Below, one piece after another: positions 1 to 10,473 of a DNA stretch of 64,000 nucleotides (position 1 is the first letter of the stretch; each line of letters opens with the position of its first letter). Origin of the DNA: Linanthus parryae (taxonomy: Eukaryota; Streptophyta; Magnoliopsida; Ericales; Polemoniaceae); assembly GCA_023055425.1 (NCBI GenBank), contig JALGPY010000004.1, positions 114,369,504 through 114,433,503 of the forward strand. The letters run 5' to 3'. The translations under genes were made by a program, and so were the position numbers. Under the pieces are notes generated by a model, which saw only the letters and a list, made by a program, of their open reading frames with translations, searched no databases and was not told where the DNA came from.

Positions 1-1838
1 TAAAACTTCATCCTACACTTCAGATTGGGTTTTCTTGTAGCCTCTTTTTGCTACTAATTTAAATCCCCCCTTACCATCACCACCTCCCCAAACATCACCA
101 CTGCCACCTTCTTCTCCCATAAATCAATCTCCACCCTCTGCACCTGCTTCTTCATCAAGTACCATATCTCCCTCACCTCAGTCACCACCACCAGCTCCTC
201 TCCATTCCATGACTACTAGAGCTAGGGTTGGCATTACTAAACCTAATCCAAAATATGCTCATATCTCTCTTACAAGCTCTGTAGATTCAGAGCCCTCCTC
301 CTTCAAAGAAGCTTCAACTTCTCCTATTTGGCAACTTGCCATGAAAGAAGAGTATGATGCCTTGATTAAACATGGTACTTGGTCTCTTGTTCCTCTACCA
401 TCTCACAGAAAACCCATTGGTTGTAAATGGGTCTACATGGTTAAGAATAACTCTGATGGTTCAGTGGCTAGACATAAAGCCAGACTAGTTGCCAAGGGTT
501 TCTTACAACAATATGGTCCTGACTATTCTGAAACATTTAGCCCTGTAGTGAAGCCTCAAACTATTAGAGTTGTTCTTTCTCTTGCTGTTTCTTCCAGCTG
601 GGCTATTAAACAACTGGATGTCTCCAATGCCTTTCTTCATGGCTCTCTTGATGAAGAGGTTTATATGTTGCAGCCTCAAGGCTTTGAAAGTTCTGCTCAT
701 CCTCACTTTGTCTGCAAGCTCCATAAGTCTCTTTATGGGCTCAAACAGGCTCCAAGAGCCTGGTACACAATGCTCAGCACTTATCTTCTTAACTATGGTT
801 TTGTGCTCAGTAAAGCTGATACTTCAATGTTTGTTTAGAGTCATACTACTTACATTCTCATTGTATTAGTCTATGTGGATGACATTTTAGTCACTGGGGG
901 TGACTCTAAGGCAGTTCAGTCTCTCATTACATCTATGATTAATGTGTTTGCTATGAAGGATTTGGGAGCTCTTTCTTATTTTCTGGGGATTCAGGTCACT
1001 ACTAACTCTCAAGGGTTGCAGCTATCTCAATCTAAATATGCTTCAGAGTTACTTGCTAAAGATGGAATGTCATCTTGTAAGCCTTGTGCTATATCTTGCT
1101 CTACCAAGTTACCTGCTGCTTCTTCCTTCAATTCTTCCTTGTTTGATGATACATCAAGGTTCAGAAGCATAGTTGGTGGTCTGCAATACCTCCCTATTAC
1201 AAGATCTGATCTTCAGTTTGCAGTTAACTCCATTTGTCAGCACATACATCAGCCTCTTCAGTCCCATTTTCTTCAGCTTAAAAGGATTCTTAGATATGTT
1301 CAAAGGCACCCTAAATCATGGTCTATTATTCAGAAAGAGTTCTTTTCACCTCACTGCCTACTCTCATGCAGATTGGGCAGGTGATCCCTATACTAGAAGA
1401 TCCACCACTGGGTTTTGCATTTTTCTGGGCACAAATCTTATCTCCTGGACTTCAAAGAAGCAACACACAGTGTCAAGATCTTCAACTGAAGCAGAGTACA
1501 GAGCACTTGCTTCTACTTCCGCAGAGCTAAATTGGTTGAAGTTTCTCTTCAGAGATCTAGGTATAGCTCTTCCTTCTCTTCTAGTTCTTTTGTGTGACAA
1601 TCTCTCTGCAATTTCTCTAGCCAGCAATCCAGTATTTCATGCAAGAATAAAGCATATACAGGTGGATTTTCACTTTATTAGAGAACAAGTTGCTGCTAAA
1701 CAGCTTCATTTGCATCATGTTCCCAGTGCTTCTCAGCTTGCTGATGTTTTTACTAAGGCCTTCAATGCTCCTCAGTATACTCCTTTTCTTTCCATGCTTC
1801 AAGTCTTCTCAGTCTCTCAGCTTGAGGAGGCATGTTAA
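1..1838 (+). pseudogene. Copia pol 3' part (RT and RNase H), broken
   Basis: This is the C-terminal part of a Ty1/copia polyprotein entering from the left edge of the window. Positions 62-208 encode a Pro/Ser-rich linker. Reverse transcriptase follows from about 209, with [26 protein letters not shown] and the catalytic YVDDILVTG near 875. RNase H follows with SHADWAGD, SSTEAEYRAL and a CDNLSA motif. The reading frame has an in-frame TAG at 836-838 just upstream of the YVDD region, and a frameshift near 1300-1320 between RT and RNase H, so no full polyprotein can be made. The stop codon TAA at 1836-1838 lies inside the first bases of the 3' LTR. Gag, protease and integrase lie outside the window. 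Family assignment is firm; the copia lineage is not resolved. Confidence 0.93.
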
Positions 1839-2079
1839 GCCTAAGGGTAGCTAGGTGTATTTTAGCCACTTATATGTTACTGTGCTATATCAGCATTATT
1901 GTAAATTTCAGGGGTCGGTGTGTAATTAGGTGCATGTATATATTCATCTTCTGTAACATAATTTAGTTAATCAATTGAATAGATATTTTCCCTCTCTCTC
2001 TCTCTCTCTCCTCTTCTCTCTCTCTTCGATTCTCTTCTTCTTCCTCCTCAGATCTGCAATGGATGTCTTCTTCTACACA
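1833..2079 (+). repeat. 3' LTR of the copia element at the left edge
   Basis: The sequence starts TGTTAAGCC directly after pol and ends TACACA, giving TG...CA ends and a length of about 247 bp. It contains a CT-rich microsatellite near 1990-2040. The following bases TCTTA (2080-2084) are the likely right target-site duplication. The paralogous segment at 12776-12780 has the same bases uninterrupted, which supports the boundary. The 5' LTR is outside the window. Confidence 0.85.
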
Positions 2080-2092
2080 TCTTAATACTCAA

Positions 2093-2127
2093 CTAGTGCA
2101 TATCGCGTGCCCGAGGGCCCGACCACG
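2093..2127 (-). other. Helitron-like 3' terminus (weak), copy A
   Basis: Read on the minus strand, a short GC-rich dyad (GCCC/GGGC at 2109-2118, with outer CGTG/CACG) is followed by about 12 bases and then CTAG (2096-2093) and T. This order (hairpin, short spacer, CTRR, T) is that of Helitron 3' ends. The stem is short and no 5' TC end was located, so this remains a suggestion. The same signal is present in the duplicated copy at 12789. Confidence 0.3.
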
Positions 2128-2473
2128 ATCATAACAAAATTATGATAATTCTCTAAGTTTCAATGACTGAGATTGTCTTATTATAAAGTATTTAGTTCTT
2201 AGGATATTGATAAATGAAAGTATCGATAAATAGACGAATTGATTGATGAGGTGAAGAAATTAGGAGATATATAGACGAAAAGAGGGATATAGACTAGGGT
2301 TGAGAGAATTCATATCTTATTGCCTGAATAATAATCAAACATTACAATGCTTAAAAAGACAAATAAACCTGACTTAGCATAACCCCAGACCTTATGGGCC
2401 AAGCCCGGATCACTAAATAACACAATTAAATAACCACTAATTGATTAACTAGTAAAGTGACTCGTATCAGATA

Positions 2474-2605
2474 TAGTGGGGATAAGCTATTCCATATGTC
2501 ACATTTTTGGGATGACTTATTCTCCATAACATCTTGTTATAAAGGTGGGGATAAGCTATTCCACATGTCACAAATTTTGGGATAACTTATTCCCCATAGC
2601 AGCTT
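2474..2605. repeat. Two-unit tandem repeat, about 70 bp period
   Basis: Two imperfect units each read GGGGATAAGCTATTCC, then a GTCACA block, then a near-inverse ACTTATTCYCCATA block, at about 2476 and 2545. The two ends of each unit are partly inverted relative to each other. The same pair occurs in copy B near 13174-13300, so it predates the segmental duplication. Confidence 0.6.
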
Positions 2606-2658
2606 ATTATGTAGAGTTAATGTTGAGCTGTAACATGTCTCTGCAGGATCTTATTAGT

Positions 2659-2847
2659 TTGACTTTTCCACCCGTATCCATGTCACTTTAACCCGGTGAT
2701 TTGGATAGAAATATGATGGAATTTGTTAGTAATTGTGTAGAGTAAAGTTAACTTAGCAAAACCATAAATAGATTACCAAATTCAGACATCGTTTTACAAA
2801 TCAAATCACCGGGTCAAAGTGGCTCGGTGAATAGTGGAAAAAGTCAA
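2659..2847. mobile_element. Small MITE-like foldback element, copy A
   Basis: The left end TTGACTTTTCCAC and the right end GTGGAAAAAGTCAA are inverted repeats. The similarity continues inward for about 45 bp and contains a nearly perfect inner pair, CTTTAACCCGGTGATTTG against CAAATCACCGGGTCAAAG. Total size is about 190 bp with no coding capacity. No clear target-site duplication was seen, so the superfamily is unassigned. The element sits about 420 bp downstream of the sulfotransferase stop codon and is shared with copy B (13354-13542). Confidence 0.6.
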
Positions 2848-3266
2848 TTGAGATGATCATGCTGAACCAGAGGTAATATAATTTTTTGTTATGCTATAAT
2901 TATAGTTTCTTGTGCTGTAATTATGAGATCCCAAATTCAAAGGAAGATTGTGCAGCGACGGAATTGATGTATGTCATTGTTGTCCAAAATGCAGGTGATA
3001 CTGAAGTTTATCAAACCTCTGAAGCATGTTTTCCGCTGTCGGCATAATTAAGCAATACAAACGCACCTAAATATGCCATCACTCATCAACATTGACATCT
3101 GATCAGTTGGAAAGGCTCTAGAGACAAGAAACATGTTTTAATAAGATGTGGAGGCACACACTTAAACCTGCCCCAAGTAAAATAGAAATACGAATAGTAC
3201 AGATTTAGACGAGAATCTTAAAGAAAATAGCACGACTTCAAAGCAATAAATTGATAAGTCAAATAA

Positions 3267-4274
3267 TTAGAACTTCAAGCCATTCTCACTGAACTTGTGC
3301 TGAATGATCTGGTCTAGTTGTTTTCCCATCTCAGCGCTCAAATAATTCTTCCAGTCTCCGACCTTACCCTTTCTGAAGTACGTGTTGTTCTCAATAACCA
3401 ACGAACCGATCCCTACTTGATGCTTCCCTTTTTTGTTCACATCCAGATTGCTCAACTTGTCGAAACTACAGAAGTCAACTATTTCCTGCACAACCCCTTC
3501 CTTCTCCTCCTCCAAAGTGAAGGGACAACCCATAAACTCAGCAATCTTTTTAACATAAAATGCAGTATCTACCATCATATCTTCATATTTCAATACGAGT
3601 ACCTTGTCAGGGGACTCCAAACTCGCTTTCAAGTAGCCTGAAACATGATCCCAATAGGGTCCTTGCTCAGCCTCTCCTTTACAGAATATCTGAAAGGCCT
3701 CTTCAATCCGAGTAATGTTTTCAGTGCCAGGTACTAACTTGCTCAAGAAATGCCATAGAGAAATGAAAGCATCCTTTGGGTCCCTGTGAATGTACACAAT
3801 CTTACACGCATTGGAGGCAATGATAGATTTTGGCAAGGATGAATAGGGAATGTGTGTGGCTAAGAGTGGATGTTGCGATGGATCATTCCTAGTTAGATGG
3901 CCGCGAGAAAAATCTCTCTCAAGCACAGGGATACAATCGTTTGGTAAGCAGGTAAGTAGAGGGCTGCTTTCTGAAATAATATTATTTTGATCCACACCAA
4001 AATTATAATGGGTTCGGGTTACAACAGCAAAAGCAAGAGCTTTGAGCCAATTTGTGCCTGATTTCACAGCGCTGCAGATAAAAATGTCATCAGGTTGAGC
4101 GGTGAAGTGTTGTTGAACTGATATGATTTCTTTAATCATCCAGTTAGTGTACCAAAAGCCTTCATACAAGTAGAGATTGGGAAAGAGTACTCCACTAGCT
4201 GTAGGAAGGGTTTCGATGTTCATCTGATCATCTCCTTCATGCTCCTTAACAACATTATTGTTGCTGGATTCCAT
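3267..4274 (-). CDS. Plant cytosolic sulfotransferase (SULT family), copy A
   Basis: A single-exon gene for a 335-residue protein, the usual length for plant cytosolic sulfotransferases. These enzymes move the sulfonate group of PAPS to hydroxyl groups of small molecules such as flavonoids or hormones; the substrate here cannot be told. The 5'-phosphosulfate loop is at residues 69-76 (AVKSGTNW), the probable catalytic histidine at 141 (ATHIPY), the 3'-phosphate region at 161-175 (YIHRDPKDAFISLWH) and the C-terminal PAPS motif at 300-309 (FRKGKVGDWK). The loop has Asn75 where copy B and the family have Thr, which could weaken PAPS binding. No signal peptide is visible. The start is the ATG shared with copy B. 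Upstream lie a spliced-looking leader and a TATA box. Most residues match copy B. Confidence 0.95.
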   Translation of the reverse strand: MESSNNNVVKEHEGDDQMNIETLPTASGVLFPNLYLYEGFWYTNWMIKEIISVQQHFTAQPDDIFICSAVKSGTNWLKALAFAVVTRTHYNFGVDQNNIISESSPLLTCLPNDCIPVLERDFSRGHLTRNDPSQHPLLATHIPYSSLPKSIIASNACKIVYIHRDPKDAFISLWHFLSKLVPGTENITRIEEAFQIFCKGEAEQGPYWDHVSGYLKASLESPDKVLVLKYEDMMVDTAFYVKKIAEFMGCPFTLEEEKEGVVQEIVDFCSFDKLSNLDVNKKGKHQVGIGSLVIENNTYFRKGKVGDWKNYLSAEMGKQLDQIIQHKFSENGLKF

Positions 4275-4326
4275 CTCTCACAATGAGTGTATGTAATTGA
4301 CCAGTTGCGCGCACCAGGTAACTTGC

Positions 4327-4543
4327 CTAAACAATTTCACACATTAAAGAGATCGTCAATAATAAATGAACTTTGATCTGAACATTAACAAAATTATAAG
4401 GCTAAAAGAGGTCTATATGGATATATACATGAAAACATGATATGCAGTTTCTTTTCCCTGATGGAGGAATTCAGTCAAGTAGTAGGAATAGTTATGAAGA
4501 AACTCATAATGCATGCTAAATGAAATAGCTAGACAAACCTCAC
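4327..4543 (-). other. Probable 5'-UTR intron of sulfotransferase A
   Basis: On the minus strand a donor CAGGAAG|GTGAGG (intron from 4543) and an acceptor ATTGTTTAG|GCAAG (intron end 4327) enclose 217 bases of AT-rich sequence, about 50 bases upstream of the ATG. Both sites are conserved in copy B. Splicing is inferred from the sites only. Confidence 0.5.
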
Positions 4544-4620
4544 CTTCCTGATTCTGTGTGCTAGCCTTCCAATGGATCAGAATGAAGAGGCACACGAACA
4601 ATTTTTTGATTGACCAGCCA

Positions 4621-4632
4621 CTCTATATATGT
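4621..4632 (-). promoter_or_regulatory. TATA box candidate for sulfotransferase A
   Basis: The minus strand reads ACATATATAGAG here, about 75-80 bases upstream of the proposed leader donor site and about 350 bases upstream of the ATG. Copy B has a matching TATA-rich site at 15359-15380. This is a position-based inference. Confidence 0.45.
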
Positions 4633-4759
4633 ATTAGTAGTAGTTTAGATGTCGTGAAACCGAGTGCACATATAATAATTGCACCCACTATCATAATTAT
4701 TACGTGCATTGTTAAATGAAAATAAAAGTCAACAATACACATGCCTGCAGCACATCTAA

Positions 4760-5194
4760 GGGCATCTCCAATAGTATTTTGCAATAAGGCATATTTTTTT
4801 CTAAAGATACGAATTTGCATTTTATCCGGTAAGTTTTTTCACCCTAGACTCCAACAGGACCATTTAAAAGTTAGACAATCTGAACTTTTAAATAATATTT
4901 TTTTGAGGAAACTTTTAAATAATATTAGATGACAATGAAAGTAATGTAACTTATCTCGTAAGTGAGAAAAATAATTGAAATTAACATAATTAGGTAGAAG
5001 TTATATTTCATTACGACACATGTAAATTGTACCTAAATTTTAGAAGAGATGCCGAAGCATATCTCCTCCCCAAACCTGGCGAGGACGATGCCGAGAGAGA
5101 ATTTTAAGTTCGAATGCATGATCTGCTGGAGCCTAAAATTCCTCCAACTTATCCAAATTTTAAATAAAACAATGAAATGCCGATCCTATTGCCC
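4760..5194. mobile_element. PIF/Harbinger-type MITE with TAA duplication
   Basis: A 435-bp non-coding insertion present in copy A and absent from copy B. It begins GGGCATCTCCAATAG, ends CTATTGCCC, and is flanked by TAA at 4757-4759 and 5195-5197. Copy B has the uninterrupted site CCTAAGAGC with a single TAA (15500-15502). A TAA target duplication and a GGGCA terminal motif are typical of Harbinger-type MITEs. The terminal inverted repeats are short and imperfect. The paralogous empty site makes the insertion call strong. Confidence 0.75.
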
Positions 5195-5646
5195 TAAGAG
5201 CATCTCAAGCAGCATGAGGTACTTTTTGAATCTTTTAAGCTTTTCATGATATGCATTTATAGTATTTATTCTAACAGTAAAATGCAATTCATACATTTTA
5301 TAGTTATGTGAAGTTAAAATATACAAATCTGAGATGCATGAGAGGAGAGAGAAACATAATTTTACATGCCTACTTTCTAATTGACTAAACATAAAGAGAA
5401 AGATGCATGTCATGTGATATTGTTAATTCCCTCTAAAAAGATTCTGCATAATTAGGTGAGGAGCATGATTGAAGTTAAGTTACTGTCAGATCATAAGCTT
5501 GTATATAGGAAGTTAATTAGCCCCTTAAGTCAAATGACTTTAAAATTTGCCACTTCCCAGTCAACTAGGATTAAATAATGCGTCCTCCATTCAATATCAT
5601 CGTCACATAGGTGACGCCACATAGGTGACGCACAATTATTTAAAAA

Positions 5647-6136
5647 TGTTAATACTCTCATGTTGACTCTTACCTCACGAACGATAATTAAACGATACAA
5701 AACACAAGTTTTAATGTGGTTCGTTAGCACAAAGTATGATAACTACGTCGACGGGAGAAATACCTTTATTCGCTGAGTAGGAACGTCTCACAATGTTTAC
5801 ATATGTTTCTTAGACCCCAAATGACCTATTTATACCCCCAAAACTGACCCAATAAAATAAGGAAACAATCTAACCCTCATTTGTAGCCTCAATCATTGTC
5901 TCCATGCGAAGAGCACGAATCTTTGTGCGAAGGTCTTCGTGCGAAGAATATGTGCCTCTTCGTGCAAAAGTCTTGCACTTTGAGACAGCATAATGTTCCA
6001 CAGAGAGTCTTTGGTTCCTGGCTTCTCATGGGTTGTCTTCGTGCGAAGACATCAAAGTCTTCGTGCGAAGACATCTGGAAAACATCCTTTTGTGCTCCTT
6101 TGAGTATCCTCAAGATTCAAGGCATCTTTCCCAACA
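5647..6136 (-). repeat. 3' LTR of truncated minus-strand copia
   Basis: The LTR has TG...CA ends (TGTTAATAC at 5647 and CCCAACA at 6136 on the plus strand) and is about 490 bp. Its inner edge is followed by a purine-rich tract on the minus strand (GTGGAGATT), as expected for a polypurine tract next to a 3' LTR. It carries near-palindromic repeats GTCTTCGTGCGAAGAC at 6035-6050 and 6057-6072, and partial copies around 5900-5965. Confidence 0.75.
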
Positions 6137-7710
6137 AATCTCCACATTGACTTGAAGACTCTCATCTGCAACAAAGCCTCCTCCTCCTTGCGAACAAAGT
6201 TTGTCTTCTTCGCTCCGATGTCTCCCATCACGGAGACTCACTAGACCTCGCGGGTCGGACATGCCTCTTAGGGCTCCCTGGCTCATAATGTTGAACAATT
6301 CCAGACAATGGTGGAACTTACTCCTCGGAACCAGCTTGGTGAACATATCCGCGGGGTTGTCAGCAGTCCCCACCTTCATCACCTTGATTCTGCTTTCAAC
6401 TCTCAGAAAATGATACCTGACGTCAATATGCTTGGTCCTTTCATGATGAACATGGTCCTCATTCAAGCAAATTGCACTCAAGCTATCACAATAGACTATC
6501 GCATGATCTTGATGTAGCCCTAGATCATTAACCATTCCCTTTAGCGAGATTGACTCCTTTGCTGCTTCCGTTAGAGCCATGTACTCCGCCTCCGTGGTTG
6601 ACAAAGTCACCGAAGGCTGTAGCGTGGCCTTCCAGCTCACAACAGAACCTCCCAGAGTAAACACATATCCAGTCATAGATATCCTACTATCAATATCCCG
6701 TGGATAGCCCGGATCCGAGAACCCACCTACCAAGGTGTCTTCATTAGTCTCATAGCATAGGCCAATGTCTGACGTACCCTTAAGGTACATGAATATCCAT
6801 TTCACTGCCAATGATCCCTACCTGGATGAGCCATAAAACGACTAACCACATTAACAGCAAATGCTATGTCTTGTCAAGTACAGACCATAGCATACATGAG
6901 GCTTCAAACTGCGCTAGCATATGGAACCTTGGACCTGTACTCCTTCCCCTCCTCAGTCTGAACGGTGTACATTCCTAGCTAGTTGTTAGTTGTCATAGGA
7001 GTATCTATAGCTTTTGCTAATAACATCCCGAATCTTGCCAATATCTTATTCTGTGACAAGAAAAGCTTCTTCTTCGTCTGGTCTCTATAGATCTCAACTC
7101 CCAATATCTTCCGAGCAGCTCCCAGATGCTTCATCTCGAATTTCGCACTGAGAGACCTTTTCAGTTCTCTGACATACTTGATATTCTGAGTTGCAATCAT
7201 AATGTCATTCACATACAGAACTAGGTAAATACATGATCCACCATGCAACTTCTTGCGATACATGCAAAAATCATACTCGCACTTATGGTAACCAATCTTC
7301 AACATGAAGCTGTCAAATCTCTTGTACTATTGTCTCAGTGACTACTTATGTCCGTAAAGAGATATTTTCAGCTTGCACATGTGTCCTTTTCTGAGAACGT
7401 AGAACCCTTCTTGTTGGCTCATGTACACCTCTTTTTCCAACTCTCTGTGTAGAAAAGCTGTCTTGACATCCAATCGCTCAAGTTCTAGTCGCACCCGGAT
7501 AGAAGAATGTCTGACCACCGTAGAGAAGATCTTGTTGTAGTCAACCCCTTCTTAATGACTGAAGCGTCATGCAACTAGGCTTGCTGTATACTTAACACCC
7601 TCTCAGATGCAGTTCCTTCCTTTCTTCTGAAGACCCACTTGCAACTGTCTATCTTCCTTCCTGCTGGCAATTTAACAAGCTCCCAAGTCATGTGTTTTGC
7701 ATCTTTCTTG
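6137..7710 (-). pseudogene. Copia pol remnant (RT to RNase H), 5'-truncated
   Basis: The minus strand encodes the C-terminal half of a copia polyprotein. A reverse-transcriptase start resembling CKWVF lies near 7640-7700. The active-site region reads YVNDIMIAT (in 6979-7305), with Asn in place of the first catalytic Asp. RNase H follows in 6110-6811 (SDPGYPRD, STTEAEYMAL, CDSLSA, KHIDVRYHFL). Several stops and frameshifts separate these blocks. The element stops abruptly near 7710, so gag, integrase and the 5' LTR are missing. The remaining frame runs into the adjacent LTR. Copia identity is firm; the element cannot be autonomous. Confidence 0.9.
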
Positions 7711-8718
7711 GACTATGATACGCAAAGGTATCGGGTTGACGATTTGGTAAGAAATCGACAAAATTCCCAAGTAGCTTATAGCCTACCGCGCTTTTGCTAA
7801 CAACTAATTTGTGATCAAACGAAAAAATTCTTTATTCAATTCATCTCATAAAAAATAACTGAAGACTACAACATCTTTAAATAGTAAAATGAAACTAACC
7901 CTAGACTCCTACGGGCTTGACAAGGCCCGGTTCCTACTAAGTAACATAATAACTAGTTAACTACTAATTTAATAAAAGAGTAATTAAATTACTAATTAAC
8001 TGAATACTCAATAAATAATATTAATAATCATAATAATAATGCTGACTCGTACGATACCGTTGACCCGTATCAGACTATTCGTGAGGTGAGTGATCGAGTG
8101 AATTGCCACAACACAAAATAACTGGGGTAATGAGAGAATGGTTCTACAACCGTCACACTTCAAATTATATAAGATCTGACTTTTCAATTTGGACCCAACG
8201 AAGAATAAGAACGTAGTAGGACTGAACTCGTGAAATCGTGCAACCGTTTCCAGATAACTAAATAACTTTTGAAACAAATATCAACGACTTGAAGAAGCTG
8301 ACTGAACTTAAAGCTAGCACATAAATGAAGCAACTAATGACAATCAAACAAAGGGAAAAAAAATGAATAAGAATGAAACCGAAAAACAGTGGCAACGAAT
8401 GAATGGGTTTAAAACAAGTTAGTCGATTACACCATGAAAGGGCATGATCAATCTTGAAACCCTTGTGAGAACGGAAGCTACATTGATCATTGAAACTAGG
8501 CTCTCATGGTGACACCAAGGAAGGGACAAACTGAATTTTGCAATTGACGTCAACTGGCCAGCAAAAACTTGTGCGATAAGAGATGAAACACAACGAGCAC
8601 CGGAATACATTAAAGAGTGCGTAAAAGTAAAAAATAAACCAACTCCGAAGTAAAAAAAACTTGCTAAAGAAACCAAGTAATAATCGGAACCCAGAGGCTG
8701 TATATAATAAATGGCTAG
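7711..8718. other. Gene-free stretch, old repeat-like DNA
   Basis: No protein-like frame is recognised here; the open frames at 8008-8277 and 8419-8676 have no family features. The part from about 7790 to 8070 resembles in layout the sequence at 2330-2480 (an attenuated CCTAGACY...CGGGCY...GGCCCGG block followed by AT-rich repeats and GACTCGTA...CGTATCAG), so it may be a diverged relative of that repeat. No terminal repeats were found. Confidence 0.35.
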
Positions 8719-9979
8719 CTAGCTATAGAAACAAGAAAGAAAGCAATTATAAAACACTCTCTTTAGAATTTCAAAAATGGGTGTGGCGTAACTTCTAATC
8801 GCTACTTTTCCTTGCAAGGTATTGGCTTCTTGCTGCTGCTTCAGTGAAACGAGGCTTTGAGTAGTGTTGTACCATGGCAGAAGGAAACCATATCTTGGAA
8901 TTGACACAGCATTTGCAAGTTCCTTAAATTCATCCTTACGAGGATCATACATGACATGTGTTACGCCATTGGAAATTCGTTTCCCCATAAGAACCTTACC
9001 GTTTAGACTGATTCCAGACACCCAAAGATGACAACCATAGGGCCCTATAGACATCTGTTTACTCCATGACTCCTTGCTATCTCCATCCCACACCCATATT
9101 TCATAAATGAAACTTTCAGAATTATCATGATTATTAACGGGTGTATTGATCAACAAAGCAAGGGAATCGGTCATAAAATTGAAATTGTTTAGGAGGCGCA
9201 AATATTGAACTTGGCGTGGAACGGGCAATGTGATTTGCTTGCAAAAACTGTGGTCAGCCAAGGAAAAGGACACCACAATCACACTAAGCTCGCTATTCCA
9301 ATCGGCTTGTCCAAGCCAATACAATCTCCCCCTTGCATATATGCCGCCTATAACTAATTTTGTATGGCGCGTTCAACAGTGTTGACCCGTGTTTTATTAT
9401 TTCACTCCAACTATTTGTTTTCAAACTCCAAATACATGAAGAGCTAAGATCAAGGGATATGCTGACCAACTTATAGTCATTGGATACTGCATCATAGCCA
9501 AACCCTATGGCATCGCCAGCGCCGGAGTTGGGAGGAGAGGGGATCGTCATGTCCTCCTGAGTTGCCGGATTCCATAGTGCAAAAATTCTTCCGTCGGTTA
9601 CATGATTATATTCTGCACACGCAAGGCCATTACCTAGACCAACGAGGGAGTAGTTTTCTGATGAAACTAGAGGGGACTTGACAAGAGCGGGTACATAGAA
9701 TTTTCCCGGTGTTGGAGGAGGAGATAGTTTACAGACGTTGTTGTTGATATAATCATTGCTATAACAATCTAATGCAGTTATAATGTTGGTTGTTACAGTA
9801 GACCAATAAAGAAGATGCTTCTTAATGAAACTAGGGTTTCGAATCAAGTCATAGTAGGGTTTAGAGAGGAGCTTACATCGTAGAACATGTTTTACGGGAA
9901 GTCTCGTTAAGATTTCCTCGACCACGTCAACTGGGATTCCATGGCTGACCCCTTTTCTAGTGGTTGACATTGGCTTCAA
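8719..9979 (-). pseudogene. F-box protein gene with a frameshift
   Basis: The first block (9293-9979, start ATG at 9979) encodes an N-terminal F-box (VVEEILTRLPVKHVLRCK, about residues 18-35, continuing to YYDLIRNPSF) and the first half of an F-box-associated domain (LVGLGNGLACAEY, LWNPATQE, GFGYDAVSNDYKLVSI). The second block (8719-9324) continues the domain in another frame (GRLYWLGQADWN, VWDGDSKESWSKQMSIG). Continuity is lost at an A/T run at 9356-9361, consistent with a one-base indel. The whole would be about 420 residues, normal for this class. Such proteins bind Skp1 in SCF ubiquitin ligases and recruit substrates. It may be a pseudogene or a sequence error; everything else looks intact. 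Confidence 0.85.
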
Positions 9980-10468
9980 CGTTGGAAGAGAAGAAGAAAA
10001 GCAACGATCACAATCTCTCCCAAACTCGTCGTTCCAATATTTGCTCCTTTTAAGTAGAAAAACGGCTAAATTGCACCGAAGATATCTATATTTTGCAAAA
10101 ACGAGCAGGTGGGTACCTAAATTTCAAAATCGAGCACCAGAGATCCCAAATTTTCGATATTTGAGCAAGTAGGTACCCTTCCGTAAACTTTTCGTTAATA
10201 TTCGGAAAAATCTAAAAAAACTATTGTACCCCTTATTTTCACCTCTATTTTTTCTAAACAAGTTTTAATAACAAATCTAAAAAAATTAAAAATAATAAAA
10301 TTATAATTTAATAATTTGATATATGTAAGATAATGCAATATATTTCATCAAAATTAAATATTTTTACATTATTTCAAGATATCAAAATTACATCTTTTTA
10401 CACTGATATTTCTATTGGAGATAGTCTGAAAGTTCAAACCCTTTCTAATAGATGGGGTACAAGATAAG
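9980..10468. other. Upstream region of the F-box gene, no gene seen
   Basis: Positions 10065-10200 contain repeated short blocks around GAGCA and GGTACCT, of a kind common in dispersed plant repeats. The rest, to 10468, is AT-rich with no coding frame. No element ends were identified. Confidence 0.4.
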
Positions 10469-10473
10469 CTACA

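Larger units (their letters stand above)
2085..5641. repeat. Direct segmental duplication, copy A (with sulfotransferase)
   Basis: This stretch is collinear with 12781-15930. Shared parts include the start ACTCAACTAGTGCAT, the paired inverted-repeat element, the whole sulfotransferase gene, its leader and upstream region, and the end CATCGTCACATAGGTGACG. Copy A carries a 435-bp MITE (4760-5194) absent from copy B and a local doubling of CACATAGGTGACGC near 5605-5630. Both edges of copy A coincide with copia insertions, so the true duplication ends are hidden. The two copies are in the same orientation about 10.7 kb apart. Confidence 0.9.

Noticed and set aside
5896..6150. Plus-strand 84-codon frame over the copia LTR
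   Set aside because: Antisense to the LTR palindromes; explained by the repeat.
8008..8676. Two minus-strand open frames of 85-89 codons
   Set aside because: AT-rich, hydrophobic by composition, no start context or family; treated as chance.
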